DNA of 37,411 nucleotides from a virus, in the IMG/VR virus record IMGVR_UViG_3300048597_000664, positions 1 through 37,411 of that record; one strand, 5' to 3'. The position numbers and the translations under genes were made by a program. The notes below the pieces were generated by a model. That model had not been told where the DNA came from and did no database searches. It saw only the letters and a list, made by a program, of their open reading frames with translations. Shown piece by piece: positions 21,430-29,520 of this stretch (its first letter is position 1; each line of letters begins with the position of its first letter).

Positions 21430-21460
21430 ACCTGAGGGGGCTCTCAGGTCCTTCTTGTTT
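21430..21460 (+). terminator. Rho-independent terminator upstream of the protease operon
   Basis: A perfect 7-bp stem ACCTGAG/CTCAGGT with a six-base loop (GGGGCT), followed by a T-rich run (CCTTCTTGTTT). It would stop rightward transcripts arriving from the packaging genes (or running antisense through the moron) three bases before the second copy of the promoter-like dyad, giving a terminator-promoter pair. Confidence 0.65.
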
Positions 21461-21487
21461 CCTGTCCGCTACCGGACATGAGCGGCC
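21460..21487 (+). promoter_or_regulatory. Candidate late (PI-like) activator site, copy 2
   Basis: Dyad TGTCCG-CTAC-CGGACA at 21463-21478, directly after the terminator and before the protease gene. It shares 24 of 28 bases with copy 1 upstream of the endolysin. The differing outer pair is compensatory. Mu has its late promoter PI at this place. The dyad overlaps the first ATG of the protease frame, so the real start of translation may lie further downstream. Confidence 0.55.
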
Positions 21488-22611
21488 ATCGCTGCCCGGT
21501 GCATCAAGCGCTGGTGATCAAGCGCCTCCTCTCGCATTTTCGTGCCGCTGCTTCGGGCAGCGCCCTCATCGCGGCTTCGGTTGCGACCCACGGCGTCGAG
21601 CAGGGCGAGCTGGTCGCCGCCGCCAGTGCCGAGGGGACGGCGCTGCAGCGGATCCGCGTGCTGCCGATCGGCACCTTCACCCTGCGTGATGGCCGTGGCC
21701 CGTTCACGGTTGCCGACCGGCAGCACGCACAGGACATCGTCGCCGCCAGCCTGGCCTATGCCGGCAATCGCGACATCCCCTTCGATTACGATCACCAGCT
21801 GCTGCACGCGGTCGGCCCCGGCAAAGGCGGCAAGGCCGAGGCCGCTGGCTGGGTCAAGGGCCTGACGGCCGAAGACGACGGGATCTATGCCGACGTCGAG
21901 TGGACGCCGGCGGCATCCGAAAAGCTCGCCGCCCGCGCCTACCGCTACATCTCCCCCACCTTTGCCTTCGACAAGGCCAGCGGGCGCGTCAGCGCCATCC
22001 GCTACGGCAGCCTCGTCAATGACAACGCCATCGACGAGCTGCTCGCCGTCGCTTCCACCAGCCAGGAGACCATCGTGGACTATTCCAAGATCGCGCTCGC
22101 GCTCGGCCTCGATGCCGCCGCGTCGCTGGACGACATCCTCGCGGCCATTGCCCAGACTGCAGGGCCGAAACAGACCATGACGGCCGCGGCCGCCGCGCTC
22201 GGCCTGGCGGAAACCGCCAGCGGTGATGACATCGTTGCCGCCGCCAGCGCCGCCGCCGCCGCTGCCAATGCGCAGCCCGACCCGGCCAAGTTCGTGCCGA
22301 TCGAGACGCTGCAGGACGCCAACGCGCGCCTGGCGAAGCTGGAAGGCGACCGCCATGACGCGTTGATCGCCGCCGCCACCGAGGCCGGCAAGCTGACGCC
22401 GGCCATGGAGCCATGGGCGCGCGGCCTGCTCGCCAAGGACGAGGCCGCCTTCCGCCAGTTCGTGGGCGCTGCGCCGGTGGTTGTCGCCGCCGGATCGCTG
22501 AAGCTCGACGAGTCGCTGGCCGGTGCCGCCACGCTGACCGCCGACGAGCTGGTGGTTGCCCGCAACATGAGCCTGTCCCCCGAAACCTTTGCCAAAGCCA
22601 AGGAGGCTTGA
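21478..22611 (+). CDS. I: Head maturation protease and scaffold (Mu gpI-like)
   Basis: Up to 377 residues. Mu I protein is a prohead protease whose C-terminal part, also made as protein Z, is the scaffold. The protease part has RIRVLPIGTFTLRDGRGPF, IPFDYDHQLLHAV (the DYxH region of the family), AAGWVKGLTAEDDGIYADVEW and YRYISPTFAF. The second half is helical and Ala-rich (scaffold), ending TLTADELVVARNMSLSPETF. ATG 21478 has no ribosome site and lies in the promoter-like dyad; GTG at codon 13 (21514) is an alternative. An AAGGAGG near its end serves the next gene. Confidence 0.9.
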   Translation: MSGHRCPVHQALVIKRLLSHFRAAASGSALIAASVATHGVEQGELVAAASAEGTALQRIRVLPIGTFTLRDGRGPFTVADRQHAQDIVAASLAYAGNRDIPFDYDHQLLHAVGPGKGGKAEAAGWVKGLTAEDDGIYADVEWTPAASEKLAARAYRYISPTFAFDKASGRVSAIRYGSLVNDNAIDELLAVASTSQETIVDYSKIALALGLDAAASLDDILAAIAQTAGPKQTMTAAAAALGLAETASGDDIVAAASAAAAAANAQPDPAKFVPIETLQDANARLAKLEGDRHDALIAAATEAGKLTPAMEPWARGLLAKDEAAFRQFVGAAPVVVAAGSLKLDESLAGAATLTADELVVARNMSLSPETFAKAKEA

Positions 22612-22617
22612 TCCACA

Positions 22618-23043
22618 ATGGCCGCTCTTTCCGCACAACGTGACACCAAGCAGCGCAGCGGCGCTGTCGCCGATCGCGGCGTTGCCGCTGCTGCCGTCAT
22701 TCATGCCGGCGCGATGGTCGCGCTCAATGCCGCGGGCGACCTGGTCCCGTTCTCTGTCGCCACCACGCTGAAGTCCGATGGCGTCGCCCAGATCAGCGCC
22801 ACCGGATCGGCAGTTGCCGGCGAGGTGCGCTGCACCGTCGAGCGGGGCACCTTCCGCTTCGAAAACTCGTCCGCCGGCGACCTGATCACCAAGGCCGACA
22901 TCGGCAATGATTGCTGGGGCGTCGATGACCAGACGGTCGCCAAGACCAACGGCGGCGCCACGCGCTCGATCGCCGGCAAGATCTTCGATGTCGATGCACA
23001 GGGCGTCTGGGTCACCTTCCCCGGCGGCCAGCTCGGCGGCTGA
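22618..23043 (+). CDS. Probable capsid decoration protein
   Basis: 141 residues, preceded by AAGGAGG at about 22600. It sits between protease/scaffold and major head protein, the slot of capsid cement proteins, and its beta-rich make-up fits: VIHAGAMVALNAAGDLVPF, then ISATGSAVAGEVRC and FDVDAQGVWVTFPGGQL. The phrase DCWGVDDQTVAKTNGG is frequent in such Mu-like proteins (short DUF2190-like type). Not proven by motif alone. Confidence 0.7.
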   Translation: MAALSAQRDTKQRSGAVADRGVAAAAVIHAGAMVALNAAGDLVPFSVATTLKSDGVAQISATGSAVAGEVRCTVERGTFRFENSSAGDLITKADIGNDCWGVDDQTVAKTNGGATRSIAGKIFDVDAQGVWVTFPGGQLGG

Positions 23044-23079
23044 TCCCGGTCTGCCCCCTTTTCTCAGGAGAACCCTCTC

Positions 23080-23970
23080 GTGATCATCAACTCCGGCAAC
23101 CTCAAGACGCTCTTCACCGGCTTCAAGGCGAACTTCCTGGCCGGCCTGGCGGAAGCGCCGCAGGACCATCTGTCTTTCACCACCGTCACCACCTCGACCA
23201 CGGCCGAGGAGGAATATGGCTGGCTCGGCCAGATGCCGGGGATGAAGAAGTGGCTCGGCGACCGTGTCCTCAACAACCTGAAGGAATACGGCTACAAGAT
23301 CCGCAACGAGGATTTTGAAGACACCGTCCAGGTCCCGCGCAACGCCATCGAGGACGACAAGTACGGCGTCTATGGCATGCCGATGACGGCGCTCGGCAAG
23401 GCGGCGGCGCAGCACCCCTGCGAGCTGTCCTATGCCCAGCTCAACCTCGGTTTCGCCTCGGTCTGCTACGACGGCCAGTTCATGTTCGACACCGATCACC
23501 CGGTGCTCGACGTCAACGGCAGCATCCAGTCGGTCTCGAACGTCCAGGCCGGCGGCGGTCCCGCCTGGTTCCTGATCGACAGCAAGGCGCTGGTGAAGCC
23601 GGTGATCCTGCAGAACCGCACCGAAACCCAGTTCACGGCGCTCGACAACCCCGACGATCCGAACGTCTTCTTCCGCAAGCAGTTCATCTATGGCGCCGAT
23701 GCCCGGCGCGCCGCCGGCTTTGGGCTTTGGCAGGCTGTCTTCGCCTCCAAGGCGGCGCTGACGCCGGCGAACTATGCCGCTGCCCGCGCCGCGATGGTCG
23801 GTATGAAGGGCGATCACGGCCGCCCGCTCGGCCTGAAGCCCGATCTGCTGCTGGTCAGCGCGGCCAATGAGTCGCCTGCGCTGAAGATCGTCAACAGCGA
23901 GCTCGGCACCGGCGGTGAAACCAACGAATGGAAGGGCACCGCGCGCGCCCAGGTCTCGGCCTGGCTGTGA
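23080..23970 (+). CDS. T: Major head subunit (Mu gpT-like)
   Basis: 296 residues, like Mu T (305). Start is GTG 23080 with AGGAG about ten bases before. Family features: NLKTLFTGFKANFLAGL near the start, EEYGWLGQMPGMKKWLGDR, NLKEYGYKIRNEDFEDTV, then DGQFMFDTDHPV and NVFFRKQFIYGADARRAAGFG. It forms the HK97-fold capsid shell. Its stop overlaps the GTG of the next gene (GTGA). Confidence 0.96.
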   Translation: MIINSGNLKTLFTGFKANFLAGLAEAPQDHLSFTTVTTSTTAEEEYGWLGQMPGMKKWLGDRVLNNLKEYGYKIRNEDFEDTVQVPRNAIEDDKYGVYGMPMTALGKAAAQHPCELSYAQLNLGFASVCYDGQFMFDTDHPVLDVNGSIQSVSNVQAGGGPAWFLIDSKALVKPVILQNRTETQFTALDNPDDPNVFFRKQFIYGADARRAAGFGLWQAVFASKAALTPANYAAARAAMVGMKGDHGRPLGLKPDLLLVSAANESPALKIVNSELGTGGETNEWKGTARAQVSAWL

Positions 23971-24437
23971 GCAAGCTCGCCGCCCTTGTCCTCGCCGGGC
24001 TGTCGCTGCGCTGCGTCTCGACGCGGCTGCCGTACCGCCGCGCCGGCCTCCAGTTCGAGACCGGGCCGGAATGGGGTCTGGGCTTTGTCCTGGTCCCCGC
24101 ATCCGACCTGGACGAGGGCGATATCGAGCTGCTGCTCGGTGACCCCAACATCGATGTCTCGCTGGGGATCGAAGGCAAAGCGTTCCTGCCGGTCGCCGAC
24201 ATGGCAGCGCTGGAGGACCTGATCGCTGGCAACCCCGACGTTTTCGCCGAGCGGCCTGCCGACCAGGCTGGCGGCGGCGGCGATGACGCCGGCGGCGGCC
24301 AGACGGCCGGGAACGACGCCGGGCAGCCTGCTGCTGGAGACACGCCGCCGGCAGCCGCGCCCGCCGCAGCCGCGCCGCCCGCCGCGAAGAAGCCGCCGGC
24401 CAAGAAGCCCGCGAAGGCAAAGGCCCCGACCGAATAA
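23967..24437 (+). CDS. HI1506-like phage protein (Mu gp35 region)
   Basis: 156 residues from GTG 23967 (GTGA overlap with gpT). The core YRRAGLQFETGPEWGLGF, then DEGDIELLLGDPNIDVSLG is the pattern of the short HI1506-related proteins that follow gpT in Mu-like phages. The C-terminal half is low-complexity: Gly/Asp first, then Pro/Ala/Lys repeats (AAKKPPAKKPAKAKAP), probably unfolded. Role in the virion unknown. A strong terminator follows. Confidence 0.8.
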   Translation: MSKLAALVLAGLSLRCVSTRLPYRRAGLQFETGPEWGLGFVLVPASDLDEGDIELLLGDPNIDVSLGIEGKAFLPVADMAALEDLIAGNPDVFAERPADQAGGGGDDAGGGQTAGNDAGQPAAGDTPPAAAPAAAAPPAAKKPPAKKPAKAKAPTE

Positions 24438-24488
24438 CAAGCAGCAAGCGCGGGTGGCGGCCGGTTTCGGCCGGTACCGCAACCCGCC

Positions 24489-24528
24489 GGGCGGGGCGAA
24501 GTCCGGACTTCGTCCCGCCCTTCTTTTT
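24489..24528 (+). terminator. Strong rho-independent terminator within the head genes
   Basis: Two 16-base arms (24489-24504 and 24505-24520) pair throughout, with one G-T pair: GGGCGGGGCGAAGTCC against GGACTTCGTCCCGCCC, closing in a CCGG loop, followed by TTCTTTTT. It lies 52 bases after the HI1506-like stop and 13 before the next ATG. Partial termination would keep gpT-level expression above that of downstream genes. Confidence 0.85.
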
Positions 24529-24540
24529 CAGGAGACCGTC

Positions 24541-24960
24541 ATGCCGCTGCCTTACCTCGATCCTTCGGTGACCGCCGCCCTGGGCGCCGGCGGCATGGAC
24601 GCCGCCAGGCTGGTGATCGACAACACCACCAAGATCGTGCTGCTCTCGGCCGAGGCCGCCAGCTATGCCGAGGCGGACACCAACCTGGGCAGCGGATCGG
24701 GCAAGAAGATCGCCGAGATCGCGGTCGTCGCCGGCGACTTCAGCGTCTCCGGTACCGGCATCGCCCGCAAGGTGACTTTTGCCGGCAAGACCGGCGGCAG
24801 CGTGCCGATCGCCGGCCCGGCCGACCCGGCGGTTGTCGCCTTCCTCGATGGCGCCACCATCCTTGTGCAGCTGGCCGAGACCGGCGCCGCCACCTTCATC
24901 TCGGGCGGGACGATCACCATCCCTGCGCTCGACGTCCTCGCCTTCGGCCCGCTCGCGTAA
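24541..24960 (+). CDS. Probable structural protein after the terminator
   Basis: 139 residues with AGGAGA before the ATG. It is Gly/Ala-rich and beta-like (KIAEIAVVAGDFSVSGTGIA, then KVTFAGKTGGSVPIAG and FISGGTITIPALDVLAFGPL). Comparable small beta proteins in this position are virion components in siphoviral Mu-like phages, though I cannot name the family. Located between head and joining genes. Confidence 0.6.
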   Translation: MPLPYLDPSVTAALGAGGMDAARLVIDNTTKIVLLSAEAASYAEADTNLGSGSGKKIAEIAVVAGDFSVSGTGIARKVTFAGKTGGSVPIAGPADPAVVAFLDGATILVQLAETGAATFISGGTITIPALDVLAFGPLA

Positions 24961-24981
24961 CGGCCGCCGGAGAGCTTCCCC

Positions 24982-27636
24982 ATGGCAATCGGCGTCTCGA
25001 CCAACGGTGGCGGCTCGCTCCGCTATCCGCCGCTGACCGCGCCGATCCCCGGCGCCAATTTCAAGACGCCGCTGGCAGGCAAGCGCGGGCTTTGGCTCGG
25101 CACGTTCCTCAAGACGTCGACCGGCTTCAACGCCACCGGTGGCAACTCCACGATCCTGGGCGGCAATGCCGACAGCATCGACAACGGCATCCTGACCGGG
25201 CTTAACGGCCTGTGCATCGCCCAGCGCGGCTCCACCGCCACCGAGCCCAGGAAGCTGATCACATCGGCCAGCGGCAGCAACACCAGCGTCCAGCGCATGT
25301 GGTGGGACGGCTCGGCCTCGCAGGCAATCTGGGCGGGCATGACGGCGCTCGACAACCCGGAGAAGTATTTCTTCGCCATCGGCGCCTGCAACATTGGCTG
25401 GCCTGGCACCGACGACTTCCGGGTCTTCCGCGCCATCATCCCGGTCGATGGCGACCCGGCCGATGCGCAGGTCGAGATCGGCACGCCGGAAAGCACCTGG
25501 CTCACCCAGCTGTCGCCCTGGCTCAACCAGATCTTTCTCGGCGCCGAGGGCGGCGGGTCAGTTGCCACGCGGACCAGCGCCGGCACGGCAGTCGAGCATG
25601 TTGCCATCATCGACGGCGCCTTCCCGTTTTCGGGCGGCCTGCCCGACACGCAGATCCTTTCCGACCTCGCCAAGGGCCTCAAGACCTATGCCAGCAGCGA
25701 GGTGCTCAATGGCGGCGAGATCCTCAGCTGGCGGCCGCTGCGCACGCTGGCCGACACAAAGGGCATCGGCAGCCACCCCAGCGATGGCGTCGATCTCACG
25801 GTTCGCGGCACGGGCATCGTCACCGATGGCGAAGTGCTCGGCCCCGGCGCCTGGAACCCGGCCGGGATCACCATCAACGAGCTGCCGGACGGGGATGTGT
25901 TCGAGGGCGTGCTCGGCCCGGCCGAGGTCGTGTTCGATGGCGGCAAGCAGGCCGGCCAGACGCTGCAGTATCGCATCCTTCGGGAAAACGGCGTCGTCCA
26001 GATCGACTGGACGGCCACCGGGCTGAGCTATCCGACCACCACCAGCTGGTTGCTGGGCACCACCGCGCCGATGCGCTGGGATGGCCTCGATTATCGCCTG
26101 GAGGTGCGCGACGCCGCCGTGCCATCGAACGTGGTCAGCGCGGCCAACAAGTTCGGCGTCGGGCCGGTGTTCGTGCTCCACGACCAGTCGACCATCACGA
26201 TCGGCGCCGACAACGGCAAGCCGCCGGTGCCAGGGTCCTTTGCCTCGGTCGCGCCGAACAATGTCCGCATTGCCAGGGCAAGCAACCGCACCAATGTGCC
26301 GGCGGCGCAGTACCAGCTTGCGCGCTGCAATGACGTTGCAGCCGCAGGTTCGGGCGTGATGTCGATCGCCGACGAGTTCGGCCAGCTGCTCGGCCCCAAC
26401 CACCCGCCGGTCAAGATCGTCGAGGTATCTGCCTCCGGCGAGACCATCGACGAGTGGATTGCCGACGAGCTGACCGACCTTTCCGCCGATCCGGCGCGCT
26501 GGCGCCTGTGGTCGGGCTACATGACGTTCATGGCGGCCGCCTGCGACTTCCGCGCCACTGCCCTCATCAAGAACAACGCGGTCTCCGGCTCCACGTCGTT
26601 GATCAACACCCTCGCGGGCATGTTCGACGCGCTGTTCGTCAACAATCCGGCGCAAGCCCAGGTCTGGCTGATCGGTCCCTGGCGCAACATGTCGCTCTCG
26701 CCGGCCAACACGGTCAGCCTGCGGGACCAGATCGCCACGCTCGACACCGGCAGCAGCCGCTACAAGGTGCTCTGCCACATCCACGACAACGCGCTGGACG
26801 GCGATGGCAGCAACCATCAGCCGGCAGGCCAGAACGGCAGCACGCTGGATTTCGCCGGCAATGTGACGTCGTTCTTCAACGGGGCCGCGGCGCATCTGGC
26901 GGGCAACATCCGCGCCTTCCGTCGCATCGGCCGCGGCGCCGTGGCCAGGGTGCAGGCGCTGCTCGGCCTGCCGGTTACGGTCGAGGCGTTCGGCCCCAAG
27001 GTTGTCTCTGCCCGCTTTGTCGACATCGGCAAGACGCAGATCGACATCACCTTTGACCGGGACATCGAGACGCCGGGCGGGGCGACGACCAACCTGCCGC
27101 AGCACTGGGTGACGACCGACAATTGGTCGACCAAGGCGGAGATCCCCGGCGCCATCATTTCGGCGCGGGTCGTGCGGCTCACCAAGCCGTCGGGTAACTG
27201 GATCGGCGCCAGCGTCCGCTACGACTATTGCCGCGACACGCCGTGGCAGCCGACCGGCACGCATGTTCCCGGCGGCGAGGTCAACATGCTCGGCTACCTC
27301 GACCAGCTGATCTACGACACCAGCAGCTTTGAAGGCGGCCGCGGGATCGTCGCGCAGCCGATCCTGGGCACCGGCATTGAAGTCTCCGACGCCAGCAGCG
27401 TGGGCTGGTCCCCGGCTGTCGTGCCGGTGCGCGTTGGCAGCGCCGCCGCGGGCTTTGCCGGCCCTGTCCAGGTCGCGCCGGCGATCGTGTCGCTTCGCGT
27501 CGGCACGACGATCGTCGGCTTCACGCCGGCCGCGCCGTTGCCGCCGACGATCATGGACGTCTCGCTGCCGCCGCCGCGCCTGCTCGATGGCTGGGGCCGC
27601 CGTATCAAGCGCCGGCTGTTCGGAGGGTCAGACTGA
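24982..27636 (+). CDS. Large virion protein with possible SGNH-like hydrolase domain
   Basis: 884 residues, the second-largest product in the window. About residues 25-250 are beta-rich with WDGSASQAIWAGM and a lectin-like flavour (laminin-G or ConA-type, uncertain). From about 394, GPVFVLHDQSTITIGAD (S403) stands where SGNH esterases have GQSN, and DGDGSNHQ (D608-H612) could be the late Asp-x-x-His block; this likeness to sialate O-acetylesterase-type domains is weak but consistent. Next comes an Ig-like domain (GPKVVSARFVDIGKTQIDIT), and a C-terminal part with two similar repeats (VPVRVGSAAAGF and VSLRVGTTIVGF). It may be a capsid-attached fibre or enzyme acting on cell-surface glycans. GGAGAG before the ATG. 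Confidence 0.6.
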   Translation: MAIGVSTNGGGSLRYPPLTAPIPGANFKTPLAGKRGLWLGTFLKTSTGFNATGGNSTILGGNADSIDNGILTGLNGLCIAQRGSTATEPRKLITSASGSNTSVQRMWWDGSASQAIWAGMTALDNPEKYFFAIGACNIGWPGTDDFRVFRAIIPVDGDPADAQVEIGTPESTWLTQLSPWLNQIFLGAEGGGSVATRTSAGTAVEHVAIIDGAFPFSGGLPDTQILSDLAKGLKTYASSEVLNGGEILSWRPLRTLADTKGIGSHPSDGVDLTVRGTGIVTDGEVLGPGAWNPAGITINELPDGDVFEGVLGPAEVVFDGGKQAGQTLQYRILRENGVVQIDWTATGLSYPTTTSWLLGTTAPMRWDGLDYRLEVRDAAVPSNVVSAANKFGVGPVFVLHDQSTITIGADNGKPPVPGSFASVAPNNVRIARASNRTNVPAAQYQLARCNDVAAAGSGVMSIADEFGQLLGPNHPPVKIVEVSASGETIDEWIADELTDLSADPARWRLWSGYMTFMAAACDFRATALIKNNAVSGSTSLINTLAGMFDALFVNNPAQAQVWLIGPWRNMSLSPANTVSLRDQIATLDTGSSRYKVLCHIHDNALDGDGSNHQPAGQNGSTLDFAGNVTSFFNGAAAHLAGNIRAFRRIGRGAVARVQALLGLPVTVEAFGPKVVSARFVDIGKTQIDITFDRDIETPGGATTNLPQHWVTTDNWSTKAEIPGAIISARVVRLTKPSGNWIGASVRYDYCRDTPWQPTGTHVPGGEVNMLGYLDQLIYDTSSFEGGRGIVAQPILGTGIEVSDASSVGWSPAVVPVRVGSAAAGFAGPVQVAPAIVSLRVGTTIVGFTPAAPLPPTIMDVSLPPPRLLDGWGRRIKRRLFGGSD

Positions 27637-28370
27637 TGCCTGAGATCAAACAGCCCAGTGAGGACCTGGTCTATGACTTCGACTTCACCGGCCAGATGGG
27701 TGGCGAGACCATCGCGCAGTTGATCAGCGCTGTCGTGACGCCGCGCGGTGCGGTGGCGGAGTTGCTGCCGCTCGATATCGTCGACCAGGGCTTTTCCGGC
27801 CGCAACGCCCGCATCCGCCTGGAAGGCGGCACCGATGGCGAGACCTATCTGGTCACTATGCTGGTCAGCGACAGCGCCGGCCAGCGCTACGAGCTCGACG
27901 CCGAGTTCGCGGTCATCAACTTCGGCTTTCAGGTGCCGACGATCGCGTCGCCCTATCTCTCGGCCCAGGCGTTCGTGGAGCGGCTTGGCCTCGACGAGGC
28001 GATCCGGCTGACGGACACGATCGGCAACGGCCGAATCGAGGTGCCGCGCCTGGCGACGGCGCTGGCCGATGCGCAGGCCGAGGTCGACAGCTATCTCGCC
28101 GCGCGCCACGCGACGCCGCTGGCCACTGTGCCGGCGCTGATCACCATGATCGTCTTCAACCTGGCCGTCGCCAATCTGTGGCGCGGCGAGTTGCCTGAGA
28201 GCGTCCGCGACCGCCGCGACAATGCCCAGCGCCAGCTGCGCGACATGGCGGCCGGCAAGATCACTTTGCCAGGTGCAGCGCTGCTGGCGCCGGCGGAGGC
28301 GAGCGACGCGCCGGTGCTGTTCAGCACGACCGACCGGCTGTTCACCCGCGATTCGATGAAGGGGCTCTGA
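27636..28370 (+). CDS. Mu gp36-like protein (DUF1320) with extra N-terminal domain
   Basis: 244 residues. From about residue 105 it is gp36/DUF1320: YLSAQAFVERLGLDEAIRLTD, then ADAQAEVDSYLAARHATPLA, IVFNLAVANLWRGELPESV and DMAAGKITLPG. gp36 is a head-to-tail joining protein. The usual family length is about 140-150, so the first 100 residues are an addition: a beta-rich unit (DFDFTGQMGGETIAQLISAV, then DGETYLVTMLVSDSAGQRYE) resembling a BACON/Ig-like virion decoration domain. The upstream TGATG overlap leaves no separate start for the gp36 part. Confidence 0.85.
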   Translation: MPEIKQPSEDLVYDFDFTGQMGGETIAQLISAVVTPRGAVAELLPLDIVDQGFSGRNARIRLEGGTDGETYLVTMLVSDSAGQRYELDAEFAVINFGFQVPTIASPYLSAQAFVERLGLDEAIRLTDTIGNGRIEVPRLATALADAQAEVDSYLAARHATPLATVPALITMIVFNLAVANLWRGELPESVRDRRDNAQRQLRDMAAGKITLPGAALLAPAEASDAPVLFSTTDRLFTRDSMKGL

Positions 28371-28843
28371 TGATCGAGTTCCGCTTCTCGGAGGATCTGT
28401 CGAAACGCCTGGCGGCGGCCGAGAAGGCGCTGGTCGACTTCACGCCTGCGATGGCGGCGATCGCCGACCTGATGCGGTCCGACGCGGTGATCGCGTTCGA
28501 AACCGAGACCGGCCCGGACGGGCTGCGCTGGAAGCCGAGCCGGCGCGCCATCGAGGAGGGCGGCCTGACGCTGACCGACACCGGCCACCTGCGCCAATCG
28601 ATCACCGCCGTCAGCGACAACCGCAGCGCCACCATCGGCACCAACCTGATCTACGCCGCCATCCACCAGAACGGCGGCCGGATCACGCCCAGGAGCGGCA
28701 GGGCGCTGCGCACGCCGGCCGGGCCGCGCGGTGCTGTCAACATGCCGGCGCGGCCGTTCCTCGGCTTCTCACCGGCTTCTGTCGGCGCGATCGAGGACAT
28801 TCTCGGCCGTCACATCGCCAAGGCGATGGGGGCACCGGCATGA
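28370..28843 (+). CDS. G: Virion morphogenesis protein (Mu gpG-like)
   Basis: 157 residues, the Mu G / phage tail S (virion morphogenesis) family. FETETGPDGLRWKPSRRAIEE, then LTDTGHLRQSITAVSDNRSA, GTNLIYAAIHQNGGRI and PARPFLGFSPASV are the conserved stretches. It acts at tail completion or head-tail joining. Coupled by TGATG upstream and ATGA downstream. Confidence 0.92.
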   Translation: MIEFRFSEDLSKRLAAAEKALVDFTPAMAAIADLMRSDAVIAFETETGPDGLRWKPSRRAIEEGGLTLTDTGHLRQSITAVSDNRSATIGTNLIYAAIHQNGGRITPRSGRALRTPAGPRGAVNMPARPFLGFSPASVGAIEDILGRHIAKAMGAPA

Positions 28844-29265
28844 TCCTTGACGATGTCATCGCGCGCATCGCCGCCGGCCAGTTGGGCCTGAAGACCGTCG
28901 ACGGCGTCGAGGCCCTGGCCGAGCTGGCGGCGACGCCGGTCCATGCCCTGCCGGCCGCGTATGTCGTTCAGGCGGCCGAGGACTTCATTCCCGAGCAGGA
29001 AGGCTCTGGCCTTCTCGTCGTCCGGTCCGAGTTCGACTTCGACGTCGCGGTGATCGTCGGCGCCGCCGCCGCACGCGGCAAGGCCAAGGGTGAGCTGGCC
29101 CAGCTGGTCGGGCTCGTCATCCAGCAGCTGCTCGGGTGGACACCCGACGGCATCGAATACCGCCCGATCCGGCCGATCAGCGCCCGCCTCCTCGGCATCG
29201 AAGGCGGCCGGGTCAGCTGGGTCGTCCGCTTCCGCACCTCCTACCGCCTCAGAAAGCAAGGATGA
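28840..29265 (+). CDS. Mu gp37-like protein, probable tail terminator
   Basis: 141 residues from ATGA at 28840. ILDDVIARIAAGQLGLKTVDG, ALPAAYVVQAAED, then LAQLVGLVIQQLLGWTP and WVVRFRTSYRL match the gp37 family, whose fold is like tail terminators that cap the tail tube. In this siphoviral setting it should lie at the head-tail interface. Confidence 0.82.
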   Translation: MILDDVIARIAAGQLGLKTVDGVEALAELAATPVHALPAAYVVQAAEDFIPEQEGSGLLVVRSEFDFDVAVIVGAAAARGKAKGELAQLVGLVIQQLLGWTPDGIEYRPIRPISARLLGIEGGRVSWVVRFRTSYRLRKQG

Positions 29266-29272
29266 GAACGCC

Positions 29273-29515
29273 ATGAGCAAGGCCAAGACGAAGACCGCAG
29301 AGCCGCAGGACGACCAGGTCCTGCCGCCCTGGTTCGATGCCACGAAGCATTCCGCTGGCGACGGCGGGATCTTCGAGACCGCCACCGGCACGCTGCTTGC
29401 CGAAGACGGCGAGCCGGTGTCGCAGGCGCTGCGCATCCAGCGCGCCGCGGCTGCTGCTTCCGCCAAACCCGAAACCGAAGCGCCGGCTGAACCGGCCGCC
29501 AGCACCGAGGAGTAA
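29273..29515 (+). CDS. Small hypothetical protein before the tail tube
   Basis: 80 residues from ATG 29273, with AAGGATGAGAA before it. A short core (DDQVLPPWFDATKHSAGDGG, then FETATGTLLAEDGEPVSQAL) is followed by an acidic Ala/Pro/Glu tail. Similar short proteins precede tail tube genes in related phages; function unknown. The last codons contain the GAGGAG ribosome site of the tube gene. Confidence 0.65.
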   Translation: MSKAKTKTAEPQDDQVLPPWFDATKHSAGDGGIFETATGTLLAEDGEPVSQALRIQRAAAAASAKPETEAPAEPAASTEE

Positions 29516-29520
29516 GCACC

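Noticed and set aside
21469-24447. Minus-strand open frame of 992 codons
   Set aside because: Shadow of protease, decoration and gpT genes; open only because of high GC. The plus-strand products are recognisable families.
24501-24508. GTCCGGAC inside the terminator as a third activator dyad
   Set aside because: Lacks the four-base spacer and the flanking identity of the two good copies; it is simply the tip of the terminator stem.
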